DNA of 64,000 bases from Hoeflea phototrophica DFL-43 (GCF_000154705.2 NZ_CM002917.1:3731853-3795852); one strand, 5' to 3'; positions 43,196 through 53,637 are shown, numbered from the stretch's first letter. The notes: generated by a model from the letters alone, not told the origin. Translations and numbers: made by a program.

Positions 43196-45133
43196 TTACT
43201 GCGGTTGCGGCTCCATGCCGGGATCGGGCTCATCGCCCTTCTTCCCGGCCCCGCCCTTCTTCGGGCCCGCCGTTGGAACAGCAGTGCCACGGCTTGGAGG
43301 TGTATCGTCGCCAAGGTCGCGTGCCGGCTTCTCGCCACGGATAATGGCCTGAATTTCATCACCGGTCAGGGTCTCGTATTCAAGCAGACCCTCGGCAATG
43401 GCGATGAAAGCCTTCTTCTTCTTCGTCAGGATACCGCGGGCCTGTTCGTAAGCCTGATCAATCAGACGGCGAACTTCGCTGTCGATCTTCTGGGCTGTCG
43501 CCTCGGAGACATTCTTCTGCTGTGCCACGGAGTGACCAAGGAAGACCTCCTGCTGGTTCTCGCCATAGGCAACCTGTCCCAGCTCATCCGAGAAGCCCCA
43601 TTCGGTGACCATCGCACGCGCCAGCTTGGTCGCCTGAACGATATCGGATGAAGCACCGGAGGTGATGTTCTCCTTGCCGAAGGTCAGTTCTTCCGCAACA
43701 CGGCCACCCATCATGATCGCCAGACGCGAGATCATCCATTTGTAGCTCATCGAGTAGCGGTCACCCTCAGGCAACTGCATGACCATGCCGAGCGCACGGC
43801 CACGCGGAATGATCGTCGCCTTGTGAACCGGATCCGCCACCGCAACATTGAGCGCGACAATCGCATGCCCGGCTTCATGATAGGCGGTCAGCTTCTTCTC
43901 TTCCTGGGTCATCGCGGTGGAGCGGCGCTCGGCACCCATCATCACCTTGTCCTTGGCGTCCTCGAACTCGGCCATGGTCACCAGCCGCTTGTTGCGGCGC
44001 GCTGCCATCAGGGCGGCCTCGTTGACCAGGTTCATCAGATCGGCACCGGAGAAACCGGGGGTCCCGCGCGCCAGCACCTTGAGATCAACATTCGGCGCCA
44101 TCGGCACGTTGCGAACATGCACCTTGAGGATCTTCTCGCGGCCATTGACGTCAGGCAGCGGAACCACGACCTGGCGGTCGAAACGGCCCGGCCGCATCAG
44201 TGCCGGGTCCAGCACGTCCGGACGGTTGGTGGCAGCAATCAGGATAATGCCCTCATTGGCCTCAAAACCATCCATCTCCACCAGGAGCTGGTTGAGCGTC
44301 TGTTCACGCTCGTCATTGCCGCCGCCAAGACCGGCGCCACGATGGCGGCCAACGGCGTCGATTTCGTCGATAAAGATGATGCACGGCGCATTTTTCTTCG
44401 CCTGCTCGAACATGTCGCGCACGCGGCTGGCACCGACACCGACGAACATCTCGACAAAGTCGGAGCCGGAAATCGTGAAGAACGGCACATTGGCTTCACC
44501 CGCAACCGCACGTGCGGTCAGGGTCTTACCGGTGCCGGGAGGTCCGACAAGCAACACGCCACGCGGGATCTTGCCGCCAAGCCGCTGGAACTTCTGCGGG
44601 TCGCGAAGGAATTCCACGATCTCTTCAAGGTCCTGCTTGGCCTCATCAACACCTGCAACGTCTGCGAAAGTCACGCGGCCATGCGCCTCGGTGAGCAGCT
44701 TGGCCTTGGATTTGCCGAAGCCCATGGCGCCACGCGAACCACCCTGCATCTGGCGCATGAAGAAAATCCACACACCCAGGATAAGCAGGATCGGCAACCA
44801 GGAAATCAGATAGCCGACAAGCGTATTGGAGCTGTCGACCTCGGGTCGGGCGTTGATCGTCACATTTTTGTTGTTCAAACGCTCGATCAGGCTCGAATCG
44901 CCAGGCGAATAGGTCTGAAAGCCCGTCGATGAATCGCTGTAATTGCCGGAAATCCGCTCGCCCATAATCGTAACGTCACGGACACGGCCAGCGTCCACGT
45001 CATTGAGGAACTGCGAATAGGCGATTTCACGCCCACTGGTTCGCTCGCTTGGCGTCTGGAACATATTGAACAAAGCGATCAAAAGAAGCGCAATGATGGC
45101 CCAAAGGGCGAAGTTGCGGAAGTTGGGGTTCAT
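43196..45133 (-). CDS. ftsH: ATP-dependent zinc metalloprotease FtsH
   Basis: FtsH is a membrane AAA+ protease that degrades misfolded membrane proteins and regulators such as RpoH and LpxC. ATG 45133 gives 645 residues: first helix [19 protein letters not shown], periplasmic domain, second helix ([19 protein letters not shown]), Walker [18 protein letters not shown], Walker [17 protein letters not shown], second region of homology ([19 protein letters not shown]), and the zinc motif [10 protein letters not shown]. It is flanked by tilS upstream and glmM downstream on the same strand. Confidence 0.98.
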   Translation of the reverse strand: MNPNFRNFALWAIIALLLIALFNMFQTPSERTSGREIAYSQFLNDVDAGRVRDVTIMGERISGNYSDSSTGFQTYSPGDSSLIERLNNKNVTINARPEVDSSNTLVGYLISWLPILLILGVWIFFMRQMQGGSRGAMGFGKSKAKLLTEAHGRVTFADVAGVDEAKQDLEEIVEFLRDPQKFQRLGGKIPRGVLLVGPPGTGKTLTARAVAGEANVPFFTISGSDFVEMFVGVGASRVRDMFEQAKKNAPCIIFIDEIDAVGRHRGAGLGGGNDEREQTLNQLLVEMDGFEANEGIILIAATNRPDVLDPALMRPGRFDRQVVVPLPDVNGREKILKVHVRNVPMAPNVDLKVLARGTPGFSGADLMNLVNEAALMAARRNKRLVTMAEFEDAKDKVMMGAERRSTAMTQEEKKLTAYHEAGHAIVALNVAVADPVHKATIIPRGRALGMVMQLPEGDRYSMSYKWMISRLAIMMGGRVAEELTFGKENITSGASSDIVQATKLARAMVTEWGFSDELGQVAYGENQQEVFLGHSVAQQKNVSEATAQKIDSEVRRLIDQAYEQARGILTKKKKAFIAIAEGLLEYETLTGDEIQAIIRGEKPARDLGDDTPPSRGTAVPTAGPKKGGAGKKGDEPDPGMEPQPQ

Positions 45134-45247
45134 GCTCTTCCTCGGGGAAAATGGCCATTCGGCCACCGGCTCACGGCCGAATTTTCAAATCTCAACCCCT
45201 AACATAGGAGCCAACCTCGCCCTTGCCAAGGCTGGTCGCCGCCTTTG

Positions 45248-46582
45248 TCAGGCCATCTCGGTTGCTATGGCTAACGGCGTGGCCCAGGGACAGGCTGGAA
45301 AAGCCGCACCGCCGGTCAATCGGGCCAATGCCTGCGCGAGCGGCAACTCGTAAACCGGCAGCACGCGCGAAAAGCCGCCGACCAGTCTTTTGACCAGAAA
45401 ACCGCCGCAAATGCCGCCGGCCGGGCTCCATGACCGAGACCCTGCTTTAAAATCACGGCTGAACAAGGGCATAGCCGTCGCTGTGTGATCTGCAACCACT
45501 CTCAAATCCGAATGCCGGTCAAGATTGGTGATCCGGAAACGGCGATCCCAATCGCCGCTCTGGCCGGGCGCGATGACAAGCTCCTCAAGCCCCCGGCGTT
45601 CCCGCATCAACACAAATCCGGCAACATCGCGTTTGATCAATGTGCGTCCCACGGCCAGTGCGGATCCGGCCTGACGCCCGGATACAAAGCCGTGCAGTGC
45701 CAATTTGCCGCGCCTGTCGAGCGGCCGGGCCGCACCACCGCAAACCCGAATCAGCGCCTCAAGAGCCGCAATTTCGACCTCGCCTGCGCCCCGCCCATCA
45801 AGAGCGACACGCCAGGTCCCGTCCCTTTGCACCCCGCAAGCCTGATCGACAAAGGCCGCAGCCTCCAATGCGATACGCACACGCGACGCAATGGCACGAG
45901 ACGCCTCGTCAGAAGATTTCGAAACCATCGCCTGGGCTTCGAGGCCTTTTCGAACCCGGACCCGCTCAAACCGGACATCAAGGTTCGACGGATCCTCAAT
46001 CCAGCCAACACCGGCCATGGCAAGATATCTGCGAATGCTGGCGCGATCGACACCAAGCAATGGCCGCAGCACCCATGATCTGCCATCAAACAGGCTCGCC
46101 TGCGGGATGCCGATCAGGCCGGGGGCATCATCGCGCAGCCCCCGCGTGCGGCGCATCGTCAGCGTTTCAGCCTGGTCGTCCGATGTGTGACCGGTCAGGA
46201 TGGCGGCAAGCCCAAGCCGTGAGGCAGCGTCGCTGAGCAGATGGTATCGCGCTTCACGGGCCTTCGCCTGCAGGCCGGATACGGGCTTCTCACCCTTCCA
46301 GAGCAAGGTCTCATGACGCACGCCCAGTCTGCGGCAAATTCTCTTGACGGTTCGTGCTTCATCCGCAGAGCCGCTGCGCAGCCCGTGATCGACGGTCAAC
46401 GCCACCAGCTGCTTGGGCGGAACACTTCGCGCCATACCCAACAACAGGCCAAGTGAATCCGATCCGCCGGATACAGCGACACCAAGTGGACGTCGATCGG
46501 TGATGGTTTTGGAAAAATCCGACAATATTGCGCCAATGTCGGAATTGGCTTCGGCAGAGGGCGGCATGGCCCGTCCCGCCAT
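45248..46582 (-). CDS. tilS: tRNA(Ile)-lysidine synthetase
   Basis: TilS modifies C34 of tRNA-Ile(CAU) to lysidine so that it reads AUA. The PP-loop is VAVSGGSDSLGLL, with the typical TVDHGLRSGSADEARTVKRICRRLGV and AILTGHTSDDQAETL. The length of 444 residues matches the long form with C-terminal domains. The start is uncertain: MAGRAMPPSAEA at 46582 lies 3 bases from the cpoB stop; a downstream ATG five codons later is the alternative. It is co-oriented with ftsH and cpoB. Confidence 0.93.
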   Translation of the reverse strand: MAGRAMPPSAEANSDIGAILSDFSKTITDRRPLGVAVSGGSDSLGLLLGMARSVPPKQLVALTVDHGLRSGSADEARTVKRICRRLGVRHETLLWKGEKPVSGLQAKAREARYHLLSDAASRLGLAAILTGHTSDDQAETLTMRRTRGLRDDAPGLIGIPQASLFDGRSWVLRPLLGVDRASIRRYLAMAGVGWIEDPSNLDVRFERVRVRKGLEAQAMVSKSSDEASRAIASRVRIALEAAAFVDQACGVQRDGTWRVALDGRGAGEVEIAALEALIRVCGGAARPLDRRGKLALHGFVSGRQAGSALAVGRTLIKRDVAGFVLMRERRGLEELVIAPGQSGDWDRRFRITNLDRHSDLRVVADHTATAMPLFSRDFKAGSRSWSPAGGICGGFLVKRLVGGFSRVLPVYELPLAQALARLTGGAAFPACPWATPLAIATEMA

Positions 46583-46584
46583 TC

Positions 46585-47484
46585 TTAGCAACTGGCCAGT
46601 TGCTGCTCTTCGCTGACCTTGGTGCGCACTGCGGCCGATGCGCCGGGATAGCGGATCAGGACTTCGCGCAGGGTTGCGCAAGCCGTTTCGCGATTGTCGA
46701 GCTTGGCCAGCGACATGCCCAGTTTCAGCAGGGAATCCGCGCCTTTGTCGGCCTGCGGATACTTTTTGTGGACGTCGAGAAAGGTTTTCGCTGAATCCTG
46801 GTAACGGCCTTGCGAATATTGCGCCTCGCCCAGCCAGAACATCGCATCCGCGGCCCTCCCGCCTTCCGGATAGGCTGCGATGTAATCGCCAAACACCTGT
46901 TCGGCCAGGGCGTAATCACCGGTCAGCATATGGTTGTAACCGGCCTGATAGAGATCATCGGGCGAATTCAGCGAAGCGGTCTGCCCACCAGGCTGAAGCG
47001 GCTCGATAATCCCGCCGATCAAATCACTGTTCGGATCGACCTGGAGCGTGCCAAGGTCAAGGGCAGGCGCACCGGCTCCCTGCCCGTCGGGAATGGTGGA
47101 GGCGGTTGTCGACGGCTCGATGCCGGGCTGGGTGACGCCGGAACCGACATCACTGCGCTGCCCGTTGGTCTTTTCGAGTTCCTGGAACCGGAACTCATTG
47201 TCTTCCTGCATTTGCCGCATCTGCTCCTGCATCTGCAGAAGCTGGAAGCCAAGTTCCTCAATCCGGCCATTGAGGTTACGGACCTGCTCCTCCAGCTGGC
47301 CAATTCGGAACAGCGGATCCCCGGCCTGTGCCAGAATCACATTGTCACGATCCTGCGCAGCGCCAACCGCCGCCGGCGGTAACGGTGCGGCTTGCGAAAA
47401 GCCCGAAAGAACAGGTGTTGCCAAAGCCGGCGCGGCGAACACCGCCATCACCGTCACAGCAAGCAGATTGCGAATGGATTTCAT
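46585..47484 (-). CDS. cpoB: CpoB (YbgF), Tol-associated TPR protein
   Basis: CpoB coordinates peptidoglycan synthesis with outer-membrane constriction through TolA. ATG 47484 gives a signal peptide (NLLAVTVMAVFAAPALA), then a coiled-coil region (DPLFRIGQLEEQVRNLNGRIEELGFQLLQMQEQMRQMQ) and C-terminal TPR repeats (DDLYQAGYNHMLTGDYALAEQVFGDYIAAYPEG; AMFWLGEAQYSQGRYQDSAKTFLDVHKKYP). At 299 residues it is normal. A terminator precedes it, so it may have its own promoter besides read-through. Confidence 0.93.
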   Translation of the reverse strand: MKSIRNLLAVTVMAVFAAPALATPVLSGFSQAAPLPPAAVGAAQDRDNVILAQAGDPLFRIGQLEEQVRNLNGRIEELGFQLLQMQEQMRQMQEDNEFRFQELEKTNGQRSDVGSGVTQPGIEPSTTASTIPDGQGAGAPALDLGTLQVDPNSDLIGGIIEPLQPGGQTASLNSPDDLYQAGYNHMLTGDYALAEQVFGDYIAAYPEGGRAADAMFWLGEAQYSQGRYQDSAKTFLDVHKKYPQADKGADSLLKLGMSLAKLDNRETACATLREVLIRYPGASAAVRTKVSEEQQLASC

Positions 47485-47606
47485 CAGCCTGACCTCATTG
47501 CGCCTCGCCAGCGGCGGGCGGTTGCCCCTGACATTCAGATACCGCATGGAAAGACACCAAATCAACGCACAAACGGGCCAAACTATGATCATCGTCCACC
47601 GGACAT

Positions 47607-47632
47607 AAAAAAGGCGGCCCGAAGACCGCCCC
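47607..47632 (-). terminator. Intrinsic terminator of pal
   Basis: On the minus strand GGCGGTC-TTCG-GGCCGCC is followed by TTTTTT (47607-47612). It lies about 27 bases after the pal stop and separates pal from cpoB. Confidence 0.88.
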
Positions 47633-47658
47633 TTTTCCGTTCAACACCTGTGCAGATA

Positions 47659-48162
47659 TCAGCTGCCGGCACCGCCCAGCACGGTAACCGAACGGCGATT
47701 CTGCGACCAGCAGGAGATGTCGTCACACACGGCAACCGGACGCTCCTTGCCGAAGGAAATCGTCTGGATGCGGTTGGCCGCAACGCCGCGCGATGTCAGA
47801 TACTGCTTGGCAGCCGCAGCGCGACGGGCGCCGAGTGCGAGGTTGTATTCGCGCGTGCCCCGCTCATCGGCGTGACCTTCCATGGTGATACGGTAGGTCG
47901 GATACTGGTTGAGCCACTGCGCCTGGCGATCAAGCGTCGATGCCGCATCGGGGCGGATCACCGAGGAGTCGGTGTCGAAGAAAATCCGGTCGCCAACATT
48001 GACGGTAAAGTCCTGCTGTGAACCCGGTGTGGCGTTTCCGGCCAGTCCGAGATCAGCGGCATTGTTGGGCAGGGTCTTTTTGGAAGCGCAACCGGCCAGC
48101 GCCAGCGCGGTAAACAGCGCCAGCATTGCCGGGTTGCGAACAAGAGCTTGCATGCGGCCCAT
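47659..48162 (-). CDS. pal: Peptidoglycan-associated lipoprotein Pal
   Basis: A lipobox LAGC near residue 24 (MLALFTALALAGCASKK) anchors the protein in the outer membrane. The C-terminal OmpA-like domain shows DRIFFDTDSSVIRPDAASTL, ITMEGHADERGTREYNLALGARRAAAAKQYL and the diaminopimelate-binding Asp/Arg region. At 167 residues it is typical. Pal holds the outer membrane to the wall and binds TolB. A strong AAGGAGA site precedes ATG 48162. Confidence 0.97.
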   Translation of the reverse strand: MGRMQALVRNPAMLALFTALALAGCASKKTLPNNAADLGLAGNATPGSQQDFTVNVGDRIFFDTDSSVIRPDAASTLDRQAQWLNQYPTYRITMEGHADERGTREYNLALGARRAAAAKQYLTSRGVAANRIQTISFGKERPVAVCDDISCWSQNRRSVTVLGGAGS

Positions 48163-48341
48163 GGCCGGTCTCCTTAAAAGTTTTGGTTGACCGTTTCTAA
48201 CCGACTGCGGTTAACCGGCGCTGAAAAAAGACGGTTAAGAAACTCTTGCTTGAGCCGCTTTAAGACGCATCTGGACGTAAAATGCGGCGCAAACGCGGCG
48301 AAATTCTGCCTTTTTGCCGGTTTTCCGCATCCCGGCGAGCG

Positions 48342-49655
48342 TTACTCCAGCAAGGGTGACCAGGCAGGATCGGAAGCAAAGGTGGGCGTTGACACCAATT
48401 GCTCATTGTAGCCGGTCAGGTCGATTGAATAGATCTGGGGCCCGCCTGCTCCCGCCGGCTGACGGAAGAACATCAGCACACGGCCATTGGGGGCCCAGGT
48501 CGGTCCCTCATTGTGAAAGCCAGTGGTCAGAATTCGCTCGCCGGATCCATCCGTGCGCATCACCCCGATCGAGAACTTGCCGCCTGATTGCTTGGTGAAT
48601 GCGATCAGATCGCCGCGTGGCGACCAGACCGGGGTCGAGTAAGATCCGTCACCAAAGGAGACACGGCGCTGGTTCGAGCCGTCGGCATTCATGATGTAAA
48701 GCTGCTGCCGGCCGCCACGGTCGCTCTCGAAAACGATCTGGGTGCCGTCCGGCGAATAGGAAGGTGACGTGTCAATCGCCGCCGTGCTGGTCAGCCGCGT
48801 GGTCGCGCGCGAGCGTAGATCCATGGTGTAGATATTGGCATTGCCGTCCTGCTGCAGGCTCATGATCACCTTCTGCCCGTCCGGCGAGAACCGGGGCGAG
48901 AAGGTCATGCCCGGGAAATTGCCCACAAGCTCACGCTGACCGGTCTCGAGCTGAAGCAGATAGACCCGCGGCTGCCCGCCTTCGAACGACATGTAGGTGA
49001 TTTCCTGCCGGCTCGGTGAAAACCGGGGCGTCAGCACGATGCTGCTGGCATCGGTCAGCATGCGGACATTGGCGCCATCCTGATCCATGATCGCCAGTTG
49101 CTTCTGACGGTCGGTCTTCGGCCCGCTCTCGGACACAAACACCACCCGACTGTCAAAATATCCCTTTTCGCCGGTCAGCCTCTCATAGATCGCATCAGCG
49201 ATGATATGGGCAACGCGGCGCCAGTTTTCCGGACTTGTGAAGAACTGCTCGCCGGTCAGCTGCTGCGACGCAAACGTGTCCCAAAGCCGAAACTCCGCGC
49301 GCAGCCGGCCATCCGATTCCCGGACAACCCGACCGACCACCAGTGCCTGGGCATTGATCACACGCCAGTCCTCAAAGCGCGGACTGGCATCGGGATTGGA
49401 AATCCGTTCGATGAACGCCCCCTTGGCGATCGGCGCAAACAGTCCCGACCGCTTCAGGTCTGCGGCGACCACGGCTGAAATCTGAGCGCCGATTGCATCA
49501 TCAGACAGGAAGTCAGTGATTGCGATCGGCAACGGCTCGACATTGGCGCGATTGATGTCGATCTCGACCACCGCGCGTGCCGGACTTGAGGCCAGAAAGG
49601 CCAGTGCAGCAACGATCGCGAAGGGAAAGAGGACTAAACGGTTCATCAGGTTCAT
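48342..49655 (-). CDS. tolB: TolB, periplasmic beta-propeller
   Basis: TolB is the periplasmic propeller that links Pal with TolA. ATG 49655 follows an AAAGGCT site and gives a signal peptide ([22 protein letters not shown]) and 437 residues. The N-terminal domain ([32 protein letters not shown]) is followed by six WD40-like blades with repeated FSPDGQ / [10 protein letters not shown] / SPRGDLIAF patterns. An ATG 9 bases later is possible. It stands in the usual tolQ-R-A-B-pal order. Confidence 0.96.
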   Translation of the reverse strand: MNLMNRLVLFPFAIVAALAFLASSPARAVVEIDINRANVEPLPIAITDFLSDDAIGAQISAVVAADLKRSGLFAPIAKGAFIERISNPDASPRFEDWRVINAQALVVGRVVRESDGRLRAEFRLWDTFASQQLTGEQFFTSPENWRRVAHIIADAIYERLTGEKGYFDSRVVFVSESGPKTDRQKQLAIMDQDGANVRMLTDASSIVLTPRFSPSRQEITYMSFEGGQPRVYLLQLETGQRELVGNFPGMTFSPRFSPDGQKVIMSLQQDGNANIYTMDLRSRATTRLTSTAAIDTSPSYSPDGTQIVFESDRGGRQQLYIMNADGSNQRRVSFGDGSYSTPVWSPRGDLIAFTKQSGGKFSIGVMRTDGSGERILTTGFHNEGPTWAPNGRVLMFFRQPAGAGGPQIYSIDLTGYNEQLVSTPTFASDPAWSPLLE

Positions 49656-49808
49656 GGTGCAGCCTTTCAGCGCCATTTCAAGCTTTGTCTTCATTGTGCG
49701 GACCGCGTCACTTTGGTTTTGTGCAAACCCGGCTTGGCAATCCGCCTTTTTTTTAACCATGCAATTCCGGACAAGAGAACCTCGTTCCGCCTTCCCGGCA
49801 CATATGGC

Positions 49809-50846
49809 CTAGAACATCTGACTTGGGTCGAAGTTCACCACAACTTCCGACCAGGAATCATATTTTTCCGCTGGCAACTGGTAGGGCTGCGCCCGCAGAA
49901 CCGCACGTTTGGCGCTGCTCGCAAGTGTCCCGCGGGTCCCGGCGGACCCGCCAGTCGCCGAAACATCCGGTTGCCCGACAATATTGCCCGACACATCCAG
50001 GCGCATTTTCACGGTCACCCGCACATCTCCGCCATCGGCCATGCCGGGAATGATGTTCCAGTACCGCTGGATCTGGCCGCGAAGCGCATCCATTTCGCTC
50101 TGGCTCAGCGTGTTGCCACGCGTGGTCCGGGCACCGCCAAGTGCTGCCGTCTCGGTCGAGCGCTGGGCACCGCCGCCGGCTGCATCCTGCTTGTTGAGCA
50201 GAGCCGCAACCTCGTCGGCGTTGAAATCGCTTTCCCGGGTGGAGGCGGTTTGCGCCGGCGCCTGGGGCCTTGGCGGGGTAGGACGTGCCTGCGGCACCGG
50301 ACCCGCACTTGGCAGGGCCGCAAATTGCGGTTCGGCAGGTGCCGCTTCGGAAATCGCCTCGGCCACCGGGTCAGGAGCCGTCTCTGCCGGCAGAGCGGCA
50401 ACTTCCGTGGGCGCAGGCTCGGGTTCGGCAGGCGCCGGTTCCGGAGTTGGCGCGGGCTCAGCCTCGGCGGCCTCCGTGACAGGTTCAGGGACGGGCTCGG
50501 GAGTCGGCGCCGGTTTCTCCGCAGGCTTGGGCGGCGCTTCGGACACGACTTCACGCGGGCTGGGCGTGGCCGCCTCCGACGGCTGCAGGTCAACGGTGTT
50601 GTCACCGGTGTTCTGGGCATCGGGAACCGGGTCGGGCCGAGTGGTGGGAACCGGTGCAGCCGTCTCGGCAAGCGGTGCGTCTTGCGCGCCCTGCTGGATC
50701 TGGGTCAGCTCCTCGATCGGCACGATGCTCACCGGCAACGATTCGACGTTCTCCACCTCAAGCGTCTTCGGCGCGGAAAACGACGACAGCGCAAAGCCGA
50801 GGACCACCGCATGTAAAACCGTTGATGTCGCCAGGCTTCCCTTCAT
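49809..50846 (-). CDS. tolA: TolA, trans-envelope energy transducer
   Basis: A single N-terminal helix (TSTVLHAVVLGFALSSF) is followed by a long Ala/Pro/Glu-rich linker (residues ~55-190) and a C-terminal domain with SQSEMDALRGQIQRYWNI and VRVTVKMRLDVSGNIVGQPDVSATGG, which resembles TolA/TonB ends. At 345 residues it matches the family, whose sequence is poorly conserved. TolA is driven by TolQR and contacts TolB. The low-complexity linker here is proline-rich rather than the Ala-Lys coil of E. coli. Confidence 0.92.
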   Translation of the reverse strand: MKGSLATSTVLHAVVLGFALSSFSAPKTLEVENVESLPVSIVPIEELTQIQQGAQDAPLAETAAPVPTTRPDPVPDAQNTGDNTVDLQPSEAATPSPREVVSEAPPKPAEKPAPTPEPVPEPVTEAAEAEPAPTPEPAPAEPEPAPTEVAALPAETAPDPVAEAISEAAPAEPQFAALPSAGPVPQARPTPPRPQAPAQTASTRESDFNADEVAALLNKQDAAGGGAQRSTETAALGGARTTRGNTLSQSEMDALRGQIQRYWNIIPGMADGGDVRVTVKMRLDVSGNIVGQPDVSATGGSAGTRGTLASSAKRAVLRAQPYQLPAEKYDSWSEVVVNFDPSQMF

Positions 50847-50856
50847 CGGCGTGCCG

Positions 50857-51309
50857 TCAGCTATCCTGTTCCTGGAGCGTGACCAGACCGAGATTCTTGA
50901 AACCGGCTGCCGAAATGCGCGCCATCACCTTCATCACCGTTCCGTAGTCGGCATTGGTGTCGCCACGCACATAAATCCGCTCGTCATAGCCGGTGGTTGC
51001 GATCGCCTCGAGCTTGGCCACAACCTCTTCAATCGGGATCTCGGTCTCCTGCAAATAGATCTGTCCGGACGAATTGACCGACACCGTGATCGGCTGCGTC
51101 TCGGAATTCAGCGCCTTGGCCTGGGTTTCAGGCAAATCGATGGGAACGCCCACAGTGAGGAGTGGCGCCGCGACCATGAAAATGATCAGAAGCACCAGCA
51201 TAACATCGACAAAAGGCGTGACATTGATCTCGCTGACCAATTGCTTGCGGCTGCCGCGACGGCCCCGCCGAGAGCCACCACCGCGGCCGCCTGCTACAGA
51301 CATTCCCAT
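50857..51309 (-). CDS. tolR: TolR, ExbD-like inner-membrane protein
   Basis: Its 150 residues have a Gly/Arg-rich cytoplasmic start, one membrane helix (DVMLVLLIIFMVAAPLLTVGVP) with the proton-relaying Asp in EINVTPFVDVMLV, and a periplasmic dimer domain. With TolQ it forms the proton-powered motor. ATG 51309 is used; an ATG two codons later is possible. The gap to tolQ is 9 bases and to tolA 10. Confidence 0.96.
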   Translation of the reverse strand: MGMSVAGGRGGGSRRGRRGSRKQLVSEINVTPFVDVMLVLLIIFMVAAPLLTVGVPIDLPETQAKALNSETQPITVSVNSSGQIYLQETEIPIEEVVAKLEAIATTGYDERIYVRGDTNADYGTVMKVMARISAAGFKNLGLVTLQEQDS

Positions 51310-51318
51310 GCCGGCCTC

Positions 51319-52035
51319 CTATTCCGCCGCCTGGCGGGCACTCATCCGTTCATCGATCTGACGCGACAGGATTCCGGAAAATTCATCGGCAAAGCCCTCC
51401 ATCCGTCCCGACAGTTTGCCTGCATCGGAGGAGAACTTGTTGTAGGCAATCACCGCCGGAATAGCCGCAAGCAGACCGATCGCGGTGGCCAGCAGCGCCT
51501 CGGCAATGCCGGGCGCAACGACGGCAAGATTGGTCGATTTCGATCCGGCGATCGCCTGAAACGAGGTCATGATGCCGACCACGGTTCCGAACAGGCCGAT
51601 AAATGGCGCCGCCGATCCGATCGAGGCCAGCGAGCCGAGCTTGGATTCAAGATGCTCGGCTTCACGTGCCAGTGTCACGTCCATCGCCTTGTCGATGCGC
51701 ATCTGCAATCCGATCGGCGATTTCGCGCCGCGCTCGAAGGATTTTTTCCATTCCCGCATCGCCGCCACGAAGATCGCGCTCATACCGGAGGTCTTGCGGT
51801 CAGACAGCGTGCGATAGAGTTCCTCAAGCGACTGACCTGACCAGAAAATCTGTTCGAACTGGTCCAGCTGGCCTCGGAACTTGCGGTAGGACACCCATTT
51901 GTCGGCCACTATAGCCCAGGTCCAGATCGATGCGCCGACAAGGCCGAGCATGACCAGTTTGACCACGAAGCCTGCCTGCATGAAGAGCGACCAGAGGGTT
52001 ACCTCGCTGGTCGCCGCCAGTCCTACCTGTTCCAT
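51319..52035 (-). CDS. tolQ: TolQ, ExbB/MotA-like motor protein
   Basis: The 238-residue product carries three membrane helices: LFMQAGFVVKLVMLGLVGASIWTW, SIGSAAPFIGLFGTVVGIMTSF and IAEALLATAIGLLAAIPAVIAYN, with the signature of the family. It forms the channel with TolR. The start (MEQVGLAATSEVTLW) is preceded by GGTAGG-like sequence. The stretch to 52270 upstream holds the tol promoter region and a CtrA-like site. Confidence 0.96.
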   Translation of the reverse strand: MEQVGLAATSEVTLWSLFMQAGFVVKLVMLGLVGASIWTWAIVADKWVSYRKFRGQLDQFEQIFWSGQSLEELYRTLSDRKTSGMSAIFVAAMREWKKSFERGAKSPIGLQMRIDKAMDVTLAREAEHLESKLGSLASIGSAAPFIGLFGTVVGIMTSFQAIAGSKSTNLAVVAPGIAEALLATAIGLLAAIPAVIAYNKFSSDAGKLSGRMEGFADEFSGILSRQIDERMSARQAAE

Positions 52036-52222
52036 TCACATACCCTCAAATCCATGCGCCCGGTCGATCTACCGGGCGGCCAAGACGTCACTTTTGCCGG
52101 GAATCCAGAAGTGCGCGATTGCCGCCTTTTCACTTCTCAAACCTTCTCGCGGCCAATTTTGGTCAAAGGATGGCGCACCGGATATGCGCAATCTTATCCA
52201 TTTGATTCATACTTGGTTATGG

Positions 52223-52237
52223 TTAAGGCTTGGTTAG
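52223..52237 (-). promoter_or_regulatory. CtrA-like site upstream of tolQ
   Basis: TTAA-GGCTTGG-TTAG fits the CtrA consensus with one mismatch, 188 bases upstream of tolQ. It is direct in the plus strand, while tolQ is on the minus strand, but CtrA sites work in both orientations. Confidence 0.4.
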
Positions 52238-52270
52238 GATTTGCTGATCGGCAAGCAAATACAAGCTGCC

Positions 52271-53023
52271 TCAATCCGGCAAGGTCAGCACCACAGGCCC
52301 GTTGCGCGTGACCACCAATGTGTGCTCGAACTGCACCGTCAGCGCGCTGGGTTCCCCGAACAGCGTCCAGTTGTCCTTGTCTCCATCCTCGGCAAAGATC
52401 GCTCCCAGTGACAGGAACGGCTCGACGGTGAAGACCTGCCCTTCCTGCATGATGCGTTTCTCATGCTTGTCCGGCCAGGTGGCGATCTCGCCCGGCTCTT
52501 CATGGAGAGAGCGCCCAATGCCGTGGCTCGCCAGGTTCTGGATCAGGGTGTAGCGATGCTTGCGCGCGAACTTGCCGATCGCATCCCCGATGGCCCCGAG
52601 CCGGTTGCCGGTCTTGACCTGGTTGATGCCGAGCCACATCGCCCGCTTTCCGTCGCGCAGGAGCCGTTCGGTCCTTGGCGGCATGGCACCAAGGCCGAAA
52701 GAGGCTCCGGTGTCTGAAAAATATCCGTCCTTGAATGCCGAGACGTCGATATTGATCAGATCACCAGCCACAATCACGCGGTCACCCGGAATGCCGTGAG
52801 CAACCTCCTCATTGACGGAAATGCAGGTGGCGCCGGGAAATTCGTAGCAGAGTTCAGGTGCCGAAACGGCACCGCAGCTTTCGAGATGGTTTCGCCCGAT
52901 GGCATCGAGCTCGCCAGTGGTCATGCCGGGTTCCATCTTTTCCGCCATCACCTGAATGGTTCGGGCGCATATCCCGCCAATATGCCTGAGACCCTCAAGT
53001 TCGTCTTCCGAGCCAACGACCAT
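52271..53023 (-). CDS. map: Methionine aminopeptidase, type I
   Basis: The enzyme removes the N-terminal Met from new proteins. Metal ligands are visible: NIDVSAFKDGYFSDTGASF (two Asp), SHGIGRSLHEEP (His), VFTVEPFLSLG (Glu) and FEHTLVV (Glu). At 250 residues it is a compact type Ia form. It lies between ybgC and tolQ, 44 bases after ybgC, which is unusual for this locus. A second map copy elsewhere is possible in this group. Confidence 0.93.
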   Translation of the reverse strand: MVVGSEDELEGLRHIGGICARTIQVMAEKMEPGMTTGELDAIGRNHLESCGAVSAPELCYEFPGATCISVNEEVAHGIPGDRVIVAGDLINIDVSAFKDGYFSDTGASFGLGAMPPRTERLLRDGKRAMWLGINQVKTGNRLGAIGDAIGKFARKHRYTLIQNLASHGIGRSLHEEPGEIATWPDKHEKRIMQEGQVFTVEPFLSLGAIFAEDGDKDNWTLFGEPSALTVQFEHTLVVTRNGPVVLTLPD

Positions 53024-53067
53024 TTGCCGGTCCTCTTGTTTTTTTGTTTCGGGCTGAGCGCGCCGGT

Positions 53068-53511
53068 CTAATCCGCAAGACCGAGCTTTGCGGAGAGTGT
53101 CTCAGGCAGCCGCCGCGCCCGGCCAAGCCCGTTGACCACCGCGACCGTGACCACCGCGCTTGAGAGCAGATCGCCATCACGCCGGATTTCCTGATCAAGC
53201 ATCATACGCGCGCCGCGCACCTCTTGAGGCCTGGTGATGATGGTCAGCACGTCGTCCATCCGCGCCGGAGACTTGAAGTCGATCTCCATACGCCGGACCA
53301 CGAAAGCGACCGCGTCCACGGGATCGCTCTGCGCATGCAATTGCCCCTGCGAAACGCCGAGAAGCCGGATGAAGTCCGTCCGCCCACGCTCGAAAAAATG
53401 CAGATAACGGGCGTGATAGACAAAACCGGAAAAATCCGTGTCCTCGTAATAGACCCGTTGCGCCAGCCTATGGCTGCCGTCCTGAATCTGTCCCGATAGC
53501 GTTGTGTCCAT
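53068..53511 (-). CDS. ybgC: YbgC-family acyl-CoA thioesterase
   Basis: A hotdog-fold enzyme that hydrolyses short acyl-CoA; in many bacteria it starts the tol-pal operon. The catalytic Asp is in YYEDTDFSGFVYHARYLHFFERGRTDF, a hallmark of the family. ATG 53511 gives 147 residues; an ATG seven codons earlier is an alternative with a poorer ribosome site. Here map separates it from tolQ. Its role in Tol function is unclear. Confidence 0.92.
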   Translation of the reverse strand: MDTTLSGQIQDGSHRLAQRVYYEDTDFSGFVYHARYLHFFERGRTDFIRLLGVSQGQLHAQSDPVDAVAFVVRRMEIDFKSPARMDDVLTIITRPQEVRGARMMLDQEIRRDGDLLSSAVVTVAVVNGLGRARRLPETLSAKLGLAD

Positions 53512-53637
53512 GGTTCCGGCCTGCCCGATCATTTGCTGGGTTTGTCCACAACCCGCAGACGGGTTTGAGACAATCGTGTTTCTGTCATAAAACCGATCTA
53601 TCAAGATGAAAACCATGCAGGCACAGGAGAATCACCG

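Noticed and set aside
49909..51840. 643-aa frame antisense to tolA, tolR and tolQ
   Set aside because: Exists only because of GC bias; crosses three confirmed genes.
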